Shown here: positions 6,537-13,409 of the stretch, in pieces
Position numbering within the stretch: position 1 is the stretch's first letter
Layout of the letters: every line of letters begins with the position of its first letter
Assembly (NCBI GenBank): GCA_963650385.1
Contig: CAVJLL010000040.1
Coordinates: forward strand, 1 to 21,111
Source: CAG-791 sp963650385
GTDB taxonomy: Bacteria; Bacillota; Clostridia; Lachnospirales; Lachnospiraceae
Reading direction: 5' to 3'
Length of the DNA stretch: 21,111 bases
The notes under the pieces: model-generated
What the model saw: only the letters and a program-made list of their open reading frames with translations
What the model was told of the DNA's origin: nothing
The model's database searches: none
Translations under genes and position numbers: made by a program

Positions 6537-6859
6537 TGCACTCGAAATTGCCCGATGGCAATTTCTCCTGCTTGGAGTGAGCACCCTATGGGCGCTGCAC
6601 TCCCACATCGGAGAAACCGCCTTCGCGGATTTCTCCTCGCGTGCACTCGAAATTGCCCGATGGCAATTTCTCCTGCTTGGAGTGAGCACCCTATGGGCGC
6701 TGCACTCCCACATCGGAGAAACCGCCTTCGCGGATTTCTCCTCGCGTGCACTCGAAATTGCCCGATGGCAATTTCTCCTGCTTGGAGTGAGCACCCTATG
6801 GGCGCTGCACTCCCACATCGGAGAAACCGCCTTCGCGGATTTCTCCTCGCGTGCACTCG
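6536..6859. repeat. Three identical tandem 105-bp units with three hairpins each
   Basis: Units start at 6536, 6641 and 6746, each opening with GTGCACTCGAAATTG, and a 9-bp partial fourth begins at 6851. By eye the three are identical. Each unit can form three successive hairpins: GAAATTGCC-cgat-GGCAATTTC; GGAGTG...CACTCC with inner pairs around TAT; and GGAGAAACCGC-cttc-GCGGaTTTCTCC. The first unit begins on the last base of the dehydrogenase stop codon, and the array ends about 40 bp before the epimerase start. Because 105 is a multiple of three, several frames stay open on both strands. These give repetitive 35-residue peptides that I do not regard as genes. The array fills the intergenic space between the two nucleotide-sugar genes, so it is probably transcribed. 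Confidence 0.95.
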
Positions 6860-6899
6860 CAGGCACCTGATGGGATGAACAAGAATAAAGGAAAATGAT

Positions 6900-8051
6900 A
6901 TGCAGCGGATTGATCTTAAAGGAAAGTGTGTTCTGGTGACGGGCGCGGCCGGCTTTATCGGCGCGAATCTGGTGCTGCGGCTTCTGCGGGACGGCGATGT
7001 CCGGAGAATCGTCGGCATCGACAACATGAACGACTACTATGATCCTGCCATTAAAGAATGGCGCCTGCAGCAGATTGCAGAACTGGTGCAGGAAAAGGAA
7101 GCACCGGCAGCGGGAGAAACAAGCGGAGAAGCTGCTCCGGAGAATTTGCAGAAAGAGGCCTCTCTGTGGCGCTTTGTAAAGGGCGACATCGCGGATGCCG
7201 CACTGGTGCAGGAGGTGTTCCGCAGCGAGAAGCCGGACATCGTAGTGAACCTCGCGGCACAGGCCGGCGTCCGCTATTCCATCACCAATCCCGGCGCCTA
7301 CATTCAATCGAATCTGGTCGGCTTTTACAACATTCTGGAGGCCTGCCGCCACTCCTACGACAGCGAAACGGAGTACCCGGGCGTACAGCACCTCGTGTAT
7401 GCATCGTCCTCCTCTGTGTACGGAACCAACCGGAAGGTGCCGTTCTCCACGGAGGACAAGGTGGATGATCCGGTCTCTCTGTACGCAGCCACGAAAAAGT
7501 CCAATGAGCTGATGGCACATGCCTATTCGAAACTCTACAACATTCCGTCCACCGGCCTTCGCTTCTTTACCGTGTACGGACCGGCAGGACGGCCGGATAT
7601 GGCATATTTCGGCTTTACGAATAAACTTCGGGAAGGCAAAACCATACAGATCTTCAATTATGGAAACTGCAGCAGAGACTTCACCTACGTGGATGATATT
7701 GTAGAAGGCGTGGTCCGCGTGATGGCAGGAGCCCCCGAGCGCCGGACGGGTGAAGACGGCCTTCCGCTTCCGCCGTATGCCGTCTACAACATCGGCGGCG
7801 GCCGGCCGGTAAGCCTTCTGGATTTCGTGACCATCCTACAGGAAGAGCTGGTGCGCGCCGGCGTCCTTCCTTCGGACTATGATTTTGAGGCACACAAAGA
7901 GCTGGTGGCAATGCAGCCCGGAGACGTTCCGGTCACCTATGCAGACACCGCCGCACTGGAAAAGGACTACGGCTACCGGCCCGGCATCGATCTGCGGACC
8001 GGCCTCCGCAAATTCGCGGAGTGGTACCGCGAGTTCTACCCGGAAGCATAA
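6900..8051 (+). CDS. NAD-dependent epimerase, UDP-glucuronate 4-epimerase-like
   Basis: A 383-aa extended short-chain dehydrogenase/reductase. It has the Rossmann motif VTGAAGFIGANL (13-24), the IDNMNDYYDPAIKE stretch characteristic of CapI-type UDP-glucuronate epimerases (40-53), LAAQAGVRYS (118-127), the catalytic SSSSVYG (169-175) and YAATK (Y195, K199), RFFTVYGPAGRPDMA (221-235) and YVDDIV (263-268). The family interconverts UDP-glucuronate and UDP-galacturonate, which fits the UDP-glucuronate-producing gene upstream. An insert at about 64-87 (QEKEAPAAGETSGEAAPENL...) lengthens the protein relative to typical CapI. AAAGGA lies 8-9 nt before the ATG. It is separated from the dehydrogenase gene by 363 bp, mostly the tandem repeat, so co-transcription is likely but unproven. 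Other UDP-hexuronate or UDP-hexose epimerase activities cannot be excluded. Confidence 0.9.
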   Translation: MQRIDLKGKCVLVTGAAGFIGANLVLRLLRDGDVRRIVGIDNMNDYYDPAIKEWRLQQIAELVQEKEAPAAGETSGEAAPENLQKEASLWRFVKGDIADAALVQEVFRSEKPDIVVNLAAQAGVRYSITNPGAYIQSNLVGFYNILEACRHSYDSETEYPGVQHLVYASSSSVYGTNRKVPFSTEDKVDDPVSLYAATKKSNELMAHAYSKLYNIPSTGLRFFTVYGPAGRPDMAYFGFTNKLREGKTIQIFNYGNCSRDFTYVDDIVEGVVRVMAGAPERRTGEDGLPLPPYAVYNIGGGRPVSLLDFVTILQEELVRAGVLPSDYDFEAHKELVAMQPGDVPVTYADTAALEKDYGYRPGIDLRTGLRKFAEWYREFYPEA

Positions 8052-8065
8052 TATGATGCTGGGGG

Positions 8066-8330
8066 CGAAACAGTGTAAGAGCCTGGGCAAAACGGAATGT
8101 GGCCGGCGATTTTTGAATTCGCAGCTGGATTCTCATGTGCAGAGCAGATTCGCCTGCCGGACGAAGCGCGTTGTCTGAGCGCCGCAGAAAGCATACCGGC
8201 GAAGGCCAGGAATCCGGCATGCGGCGCGAGTTTTAGCGCGCAGACCGGCACGTCAGGCGAAGGCGCGATGCGCATAGAGAATCCCTGCGGATTCAACATG
8301 AGCCAGACCACATCCGCTTTGCCGGGCCCG
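8066..8330 (-). repeat. Long inverted repeat, right copy (~265 bp)
   Basis: Reverse complement of 4452-4714 with about four substitutions and two 1-nt indels. It begins 15 bp after the epimerase stop codon. It contains the same hairpin-rich core as the left copy. The gene-free stretch 8052-8455 consists of this copy, a 32-bp duplication at its outer edge, and the promoter region of the next gene. I see no gene in it. Confidence 0.88.
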
Positions 8331-8357
8331 TTCCACATGCCACATCCGCTTTGCCGG
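8308..8357. repeat. 32-bp tandem duplication at the edge of the right repeat copy
   Basis: CCACATCCGCTTTGCCGG occurs at 8308-8325 and again at 8340-8357. The left copy of the long repeat has this motif once (about 4456-4474, complement), preceded by a diverged GGGCCCGGC unit at about 4424. This marks the outer boundary of the repeat as a site of small duplications. Confidence 0.7.
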
Positions 8358-8391
8358 CCCCGACCCTCTGCCACCCCCGCCACATCCACAG

Positions 8392-8434
8392 TTGAAATTT
8401 GCGCCAAAACCCCTACACTGATGTGGTAACCACA
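8392..8434 (+). promoter_or_regulatory. Candidate promoter and operator for the PHP-HAD gene
   Basis: TTGAAA (8392-8397), a 16-bp spacer and TACACT (8414-8419) form a plausible sigma-A promoter. Just downstream, TGTGG-TAA-CCACA (8422-8434) is a palindrome placed near the expected start site, where a repressor could bind. The gene's RBS (GCGAGG, about 8442-8447) and ATG (8456) follow. The operator role is inference. Confidence 0.4.
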
Positions 8435-8455
8435 ACCGATCCGCGAGGTACCCAT

Positions 8456-10144
8456 ATGCTCTCATCAAAACCAGTTGACCTTCACACCCACTCCACCTGC
8501 TCCGACGGCACCTGCACCCCCGCCGAGCTCGTCTCCATTGCCAAAGCCCAGGGCCTCTGCGCCTTTGCTCTGACGGATCACGACACCGTCTCCGGCCTCG
8601 CCGAAGCGCGAAAAGCCGCCGAAGGAACTGACATCGAGGTCATTCCCGGCATCGAGCTCTCGACCAAATATCTGGAGCGGGACGTCCACATCGTCGGACT
8701 TTTCATAGATGATTCCGATCCCGAATTTATCGAGGCACTCAGGGAATTCTCCGATGCCAGAGACGTCCGCAACCGCAGAATGTGCGACAAGATGTGCGCA
8801 GCCGGCATCCCCATTCCCTACGACGAGCTCGCAGCAGACAATCCCGGCTCCGTCATCACGCGGGCGAACATGGCCCGGTTCCTCCTGAAAAAGGGCGTCA
8901 TCTCCAAGATCAGCGAAGCCTTCGACAAATACATCGGCGACGACTGCCCCTTCTTTCTGCCGAGGGAACAGATCACGCCGCAAAAGGCCGTCTCCTTCCT
9001 GCGCCGCTTCCGCGGCATCCCGATTCTGGCGCACCCCTTTCAGTACGAGCTGGGCGATGAGGGGCTCGAGACGCTCGTCCGCGAGCTTAAGGCCGCAGGA
9101 CTGATGGGAATCGAGGCGTATTACTGCCGCCACACGCCCGAAATGACTGAACACATCCGCGCGCTTGCAGACCGCTATGGCCTTTTACTGTCCGGCGGCT
9201 CCGATTTTCACGGTGCCAACAAGCCGGGCCTGAATATGGGCACCGGCTACGGACACCTTAACGTTCCGTCCGCGTGCCTGACGCAGATGAAGCACGCCCG
9301 CTTTCATGTGAACGAGGACACGCGCATCCTCTTCTGCGATTTCGACGGAACGCTCGCCACGGAGCAAAAAAACATCTCCCCGGCCACAAAGGACGTGCTG
9401 GACCGCTTTGCCGCCGCAGGGAACATCTTCGTCCTCTCCTCCGGCCGCGCCATGAGCGATGTGAAAGCGCTGGCCGAGCGGCTGGACCTCCACTATCCGA
9501 ACCAGTTCCTCTCCGCCTACAACGGTGCCGAGCTCTACTCCTGTGAGGAGAAAACGACCTTCTTCCGCGAAACGCTGCCGCTGCCCGTTGTGCGGGAGGT
9601 TCTGTCCCTTGCCCGCGAGTATGGCCTCTACTGCCAGACCTATGACGCCGAAGAGATTGTCGTGTCCGAAAGAGGGAAGGAAACCGACTTCTACACCAGC
9701 CGCGTGAAGATGCCGGTGCGCATCGAGGAGGATCCCGCATCCGCCCTTTCCTGCGAGCCCTGCAAGTGCCTTGCCATCCATCTCGAGAACGAGACGGATC
9801 ATGCACTGGAGCCCTTCGCAAAGGTTCTGGAGGAGCGCTTCGGTGATGTCCTTCATACTGTAAAATCCAATCCCTGGTACCTGGAGATCGATCCAATCCG
9901 TGCCACCAAGGCCTATTCCCTGACCTGGCTTTGCCGGCACCTGGGCATCGACACCGCAAACTCCATCGCTGCAGGCGATGCCCAGAACGACAATCCCATG
10001 CTGGAGGCAGCCGGCATCGGCATCGGCATGTGCAACGGACTTGCGGCCAATCCGGACATGGCAAAGGCCGCCGATCTCATTACCGAATCCGATAATGATC
10101 ACGACGGCCTTGCGAAGGCGCTGGAGCACATCCTTCCTCTGTAG
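8456..10144 (+). CDS. PHP-domain phosphoesterase fused to Cof-type HAD phosphatase
   Basis: A 562-aa two-domain cytoplasmic hydrolase. Residues 5-285 are a PHP domain of the YciV/TrpH type: DLHTHSTCSDG (8-18; H10, H12, D17), LTDHD (39-43), GIEL (65-68), DVHIVG (76-81), HP (193-194) and SDFHG (249-253) supply the metal ligands. Residues 290-562 are a HAD-IIB (Cof-like) phosphatase: motif I DFDGTLA (295-301), motif II LSSGR (327-331), motif III K485, and motif IV GDAQNDNPML (507-516). PHP proteins of this type hydrolyse nucleoside 3',5'-bisphosphates or short RNA ends, and Cof-type HADs dephosphorylate small metabolites. Each is normally a separate protein, and both active sites look intact here. 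The ATG at 8456 is preferred over one at 8399 because GCGAGG lies in front of it. The gene ends 4 bp from the convergent RsbW-like gene. Substrates are unknown. Confidence 0.92.
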   Translation: MLSSKPVDLHTHSTCSDGTCTPAELVSIAKAQGLCAFALTDHDTVSGLAEARKAAEGTDIEVIPGIELSTKYLERDVHIVGLFIDDSDPEFIEALREFSDARDVRNRRMCDKMCAAGIPIPYDELAADNPGSVITRANMARFLLKKGVISKISEAFDKYIGDDCPFFLPREQITPQKAVSFLRRFRGIPILAHPFQYELGDEGLETLVRELKAAGLMGIEAYYCRHTPEMTEHIRALADRYGLLLSGGSDFHGANKPGLNMGTGYGHLNVPSACLTQMKHARFHVNEDTRILFCDFDGTLATEQKNISPATKDVLDRFAAAGNIFVLSSGRAMSDVKALAERLDLHYPNQFLSAYNGAELYSCEEKTTFFRETLPLPVVREVLSLAREYGLYCQTYDAEEIVVSERGKETDFYTSRVKMPVRIEEDPASALSCEPCKCLAIHLENETDHALEPFAKVLEERFGDVLHTVKSNPWYLEIDPIRATKAYSLTWLCRHLGIDTANSIAAGDAQNDNPMLEAAGIGIGMCNGLAANPDMAKAADLITESDNDHDGLAKALEHILPL

Positions 10145-10148
10145 GAAG

Positions 10149-10565
10149 CTACAGCTTCTTCTCGATGGTCAGGATGTTCTGCCCGTCCTTGTATTCGTAG
10201 TGCATGCCCTCCATGCTCTTTTTCACCATGAAGATTCCGAGGCCGCCGATTGCGCGGTCCTCGGCAGAGAGCGTGATGTCCGGGTCCTCCTTGGCAAGCG
10301 GATCGTACGGAACGCCGCGGTCAATGAATGTAATCCGGACATCGGAGTCATTGCTGGCCGCCTCCACACGTATTTTCGCCCGGCCGACCTCCGGCGCATA
10401 CGCATAGTTTGCGATGTTCGTGAAGATCTCCTCTACGGCGATTTCAATCTGCATCTGCACCTTCGCCGGGCAGTCGATTTTCTCAAGGTAGCCGTCCACA
10501 AAGCCCAGCACCTCCAACAGATTCGAGGTTACAGCTTCAATTTCCATTTCGTTGTCATTTGTCAT
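10149..10565 (-). CDS. RsbW/SpoIIAB-like ATP-binding anti-sigma (serine kinase) domain protein
   Basis: A 138-aa protein made of a single GHKL ATPase domain. The N-box EEIFTNIANYAY (45-56, N50), the G1 box IDRGVPYDP (81-89) and the G2 box GGLGIFMVKK (107-116) place it in the RsbW/SpoIIAB family. These proteins phosphorylate STAS-domain antagonists or bind sigma factors in partner switching. It lies 31 bp downstream of a PP2C/SpoIIE phosphatase gene on the same strand, the usual pairing. No STAS protein or sigma factor is encoded beside it in the visible sequence. AAGGAG lies about 10 nt before the ATG. Its target is unknown. Confidence 0.88.
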   Translation of the reverse strand: MTNDNEMEIEAVTSNLLEVLGFVDGYLEKIDCPAKVQMQIEIAVEEIFTNIANYAYAPEVGRAKIRVEAASNDSDVRITFIDRGVPYDPLAKEDPDITLSAEDRAIGGLGIFMVKKSMEGMHYEYKDGQNILTIEKKL

Positions 10566-10596
10566 CGCTACTGTTCTCCTTCCTCCCTCTGCATCG

Positions 10597-11879
10597 TTAC
10601 CGGTACACCAGGCAGAGCATCGTCATGTCATCAAACTGCTCTGCGTCCTTTACAAATCCGTCCACCGCGCTGCGGACATTCTTCAGCGTCTCACAGGGAT
10701 CCGCCGATGAGTTTTTATTCAATGCCTCCACCATCCGGTCGGTTCCGAAGAGCTCATTGCCGCGGCTAGTCGCTTCCGGAATGCCGTCTGTGTAGACGAA
10801 CAGCCGCGACCCCGGCGTGAGCGTCAGCTCGTAGTTCTTATACTTCATCCCGCTCATTCCGCCGATGACAAAGCCGTGCCGGTCCTTGTACAGCTCGTAG
10901 CGGCCGCCTCCGCAGCAGATGGCCGGATATTCATGGCCGGCATTTGCCGCCACCAGCTTTCCCGTCGAGATCTCAAGGATCCCGAGCCAGACTGTGACGA
11001 ACATCTCCTCCTGGTTGCGCGCACAAACGGCCGCATTCGTCTCCTCCAGGATCTCCGCCGGAGATTTGCCCTGCATCGCGTTGTTGGCCAGAACCGTCTT
11101 GGAGGCCATCATGAACAGCGCCGCCGGGACGCCCTTGCCGGACACATCCGCCATCACAAGGCACAGGTGATCCTCGTCCACCAGGAAAAAGTCGTAGAAG
11201 TCGCCGCCCACCTCCTTCGCCGGTGTCATCGTGGCATACAGGTCAAACTCCGACCGGTCCGGAAACGGCGGAAACGTATTCGGCAGCATGTTCTCCTGGA
11301 TCTTGGCGGCCAGCGCCAGCTCCGTGCCAATCCGTTCCTTCTCGGCCGTTATTTTGCGGATGTTATCGACATAGCTGAGCATATCCTGCTCCATTTTGTC
11401 GATCTGCTCCGCGAGCGTCTGGATCTCATCGCGGGTTTTGATGGAGGAAAGGCTCCGAATGGCCTCCTCGGTCCGCTCTCCGCTCTCACCGAAGCGCCGC
11501 ACCTCGCGGGAAAGGACACCCACCGGCCCCACCAGCCGCTTCATCAGGTACAGAACGAAAACAATGATGACCGCAACGATCACCAGAAAGGTAATAAGGA
11601 CAATGCTCTTTATCAGTGCCTGCGCCGCGCTCTGGATCCGCATCATCGGAACCTCTACGCCGATTACCGCCGCCAGCTCACCGTCCCTGGTCAGCACCGG
11701 CACCAGTGCGGACATGTTGTAGCCGAACTCGCCGTTCGAGATGATGTAATCATCCTGCGGCCGTTTGGTCTCCACCACCTCTGCGAACAGCTCGATGTTC
11801 TTCGGATTCATGGCACTGCATTCTCCGAAGGAATAATAGGCATCCGCATTCTCGTTGCAGTCGAAAATATACAGAAGCG
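10597..11879 (-). CDS. Membrane-anchored PP2C/SpoIIE-type serine phosphatase (N-terminus lost in gap)
   Basis: The gene runs into the run of Ns at its 5' end; the frame stays open to the gap edge (LLYIFDCNENADAYYSFGECSAM...), so the true start is in or beyond it. Numbering from the Met at 11811, residues 1-60 look like the end of an extracellular Cache-type sensor. A membrane helix lies at about 69-90 (IVLITFLVIVAVIIVFVLYL), then a HAMP-like segment and coiled coil to about 165. The catalytic domain follows with AKEVGGDFYD (198-207), MADVSGKGVPAALFM (220-234), VYTDGIPEA (339-347) and EQFDDMTML (391-399); the metal-binding Asp residues are intact. Such RsbU/SpoIIE phosphatases remove phosphate from STAS antagonists in response to an external signal. 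The RsbW-like gene follows after 31 bp and is probably co-transcribed. Confidence 0.9.
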
Positions 11880-12500
11880 NNNNNNNNNNNNNNNNNNNNN
11901 NNNNNNNNNNNNNNNNNNNNNNNNNNNNNNNNNNNNNNNNNNNNNNNNNNNNNNNNNNNNNNNNNNNNNNNNNNNNNNNNNNNNNNNNNNNNNNNNNNNN
12001 NNNNNNNNNNNNNNNNNNNNNNNNNNNNNNNNNNNNNNNNNNNNNNNNNNNNNNNNNNNNNNNNNNNNNNNNNNNNNNNNNNNNNNNNNNNNNNNNNNNN
12101 NNNNNNNNNNNNNNNNNNNNNNNNNNNNNNNNNNNNNNNNNNNNNNNNNNNNNNNNNNNNNNNNNNNNNNNNNNNNNNNNNNNNNNNNNNNNNNNNNNNN
12201 NNNNNNNNNNNNNNNNNNNNNNNNNNNNNNNNNNNNNNNNNNNNNNNNNNNNNNNNNNNNNNNNNNNNNNNNNNNNNNNNNNNNNNNNNNNNNNNNNNNN
12301 NNNNNNNNNNNNNNNNNNNNNNNNNNNNNNNNNNNNNNNNNNNNNNNNNNNNNNNNNNNNNNNNNNNNNNNNNNNNNNNNNNNNNNNNNNNNNNNNNNNN
12401 NNNNNNNNNNNNNNNNNNNNNNNNNNNNNNNNNNNNNNNNNNNNNNNNNNNNNNNNNNNNNNNNNNNNNNNNNNNNNNNNNNNNNNNNNNNNNNNNNNNN
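11880..12500. other. Assembly gap (621 Ns)
   Basis: Undetermined bases. The gap should contain the 3' end of the formyltransferase gene, any intergenic region, and the first membrane helix and most of the sensor domain of the phosphatase. Reading frames that pass through it are artefacts. Its true length is unknown because N counts may be estimates. The right edge carries a 15-bp tandem repeat. Confidence 0.99.
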
Positions 12501-13289
12501 CTCAGAAAGCAGCTTCTCAGAAAGCATCTTTCCGCTAGGCACCCGCTCGTCATCCAGAAGCCGGTCCACATACACCCTCTCTCCATTATGCACGAAAAAC
12601 GCGCCGTGGTGCATGGCTCTTGCCCGAATTTTGCGCAGGACATCCTCGAGAAATAAGTCCTGCTCCATATCTTCCGGCGAAAACGCATAGTCCGAATGGA
12701 CCATGACCCTGCGGTAGGTCCCGCCTGTCTCAACAGCAAGCGGCGCTTTCCCTCCTGCAAGGTGCTCATACAGGCTGTCCAGAAGCGCCGGAATCCGGTC
12801 CTCCAAGAGATTCAGCACGGAAAGTGCATCCATTTCCGGCCCGATCGGACAAACCTGTCTTCCGATCACGGCGCCCTCATCGATTCCGGCGGTCACCGTG
12901 TGCAGCACAATCTCGCTCTCCGGCTCCCCCAGGAGCACTGTCCACAGGTGCGGCTGATGCCCCCGGTTATACCGAAGGCTCCCCGGGTGAATGTTGTACA
13001 CCGGCATGACCTCCAGTGCGTTTCTCTTCAGGATAATCGGACACGCATTCATGACATAGCAGTCCATGCCCTCCGACTCCCGAAATGCGGCAAGAAGCTC
13101 CTCATTATTCCTGACAATTGCAAAATCCAGATCGCGGTAACGCCTTTTGGCGGTATACACATCCTCGCACAGCCGGCTCATCGGTGCAAGAAACCGTTTC
13201 ACCTCGAAGCGCTCGTCCTCCATCAAGGCATCAAGCGCCCTGGTTCCGTACCCCAGGAACCCGACATTGATTTTATCCATCCCCAGCAT
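12501..13289 (-). CDS. Formyltransferase-fold protein (methionyl-tRNA formyltransferase-like), 3' end in gap
   Basis: 263 codons are visible before the gap. It has the N10-formyl-THF-dependent formyltransferase fold: a Rossmann-like start INVGFLGYGTRALDAL (7-22), the active-site N-x-H in YNIHPGSLRYNRGHQP (N99, H101), and TAGIDEGAVIG with D137, completing the Asn-His-Asp triad. HPGSLRYNRG replaces the HPSLLPRYRG of Fmt, and the C-terminal part is not Fmt-like to my eye, so it may formylate a sugar nucleotide or another small molecule. Start is uncertain: Met at 13289 or 13280, neither with a strong ribosome binding site. A terminator ends only about 10 bp upstream of the first Met. The last visible residues, MLSEKLLSE, are encoded by a 15-bp repeat at the gap edge. 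Confidence 0.8.
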
Positions 13290-13299
13290 CCGTCTGCAG

Positions 13300-13327
13300 A
13301 AAAAACGCCCAGTCTGGCGACTGGGCG
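13300..13327 (-). terminator. Intrinsic terminator after ppk and ahead of the formyltransferase gene
   Basis: On the minus strand CGCCCAGT-cgccag-ACTGGGCG forms a perfect 8-bp GC-rich stem followed by six Ts. It ends about 10 nt before the first possible start codon of the formyltransferase gene and about 80 bp after the ppk stop. It would end the long prfA-to-ppk transcript. Because it lies so close to the downstream start codon, it could also attenuate that gene. Confidence 0.88.
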
Positions 13328-13362
13328 GAAATTACGATTATTGGTAACGATTCCTTCACAAT

Positions 13363-13388
13363 CCCTGCGGAAATTGTAGCACGCAGGG
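13363..13388 (-). promoter_or_regulatory. Inverted repeat around a TGCTACAAT extended -10 box
   Basis: CCCTGCG (13363-13369) and CGCAGGG (13382-13388) form a 7-bp inverted repeat. On the minus strand the 12-nt loop holds TGCTACAAT, an extended -10 hexamer (TACAAT, complement of 13373-13378). No good -35 box is seen. Transcription from here would pass through the terminator at 13300-13327 before the formyltransferase start codon. Possible roles are a regulated promoter or a fold in the ppk 3' untranslated region. Confidence 0.4.
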
Positions 13389-13409
13389 CCGTGAAATGAT
13401 AGAGACTGT

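Noticed and set aside
6536..6859. Tandem array as a CRISPR
   Set aside because: Units are 105 bp, contiguous and identical, with no unique spacers; no cas genes are nearby.
6529..6870. Repetitive 35-residue peptide frames on both strands over the tandem array
   Set aside because: The unit length of 105 bp keeps any stop-free frame open through all copies. Several frames are open on both strands and the hairpin structure explains the sequence better than coding.
4452..8330. Composite transposon around the nucleotide-sugar genes
   Set aside because: No transposase or recombinase gene lies in or beside the inverted repeats and no target duplication was seen; only a repeat-bracketed segment can be claimed.
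10138..10160. Small palindrome GAAGCT-AC-AGCTTC between the convergent genes as a bidirectional terminator
   Set aside because: Only a 2-nt loop and no T-tract on either side; it overlaps the ends of the coding regions.
11808..12690. Long frames crossing the N stretch
   Set aside because: They are open only because Ns contain no stop codons; the real formyltransferase and phosphatase frames differ and end or start inside the gap.
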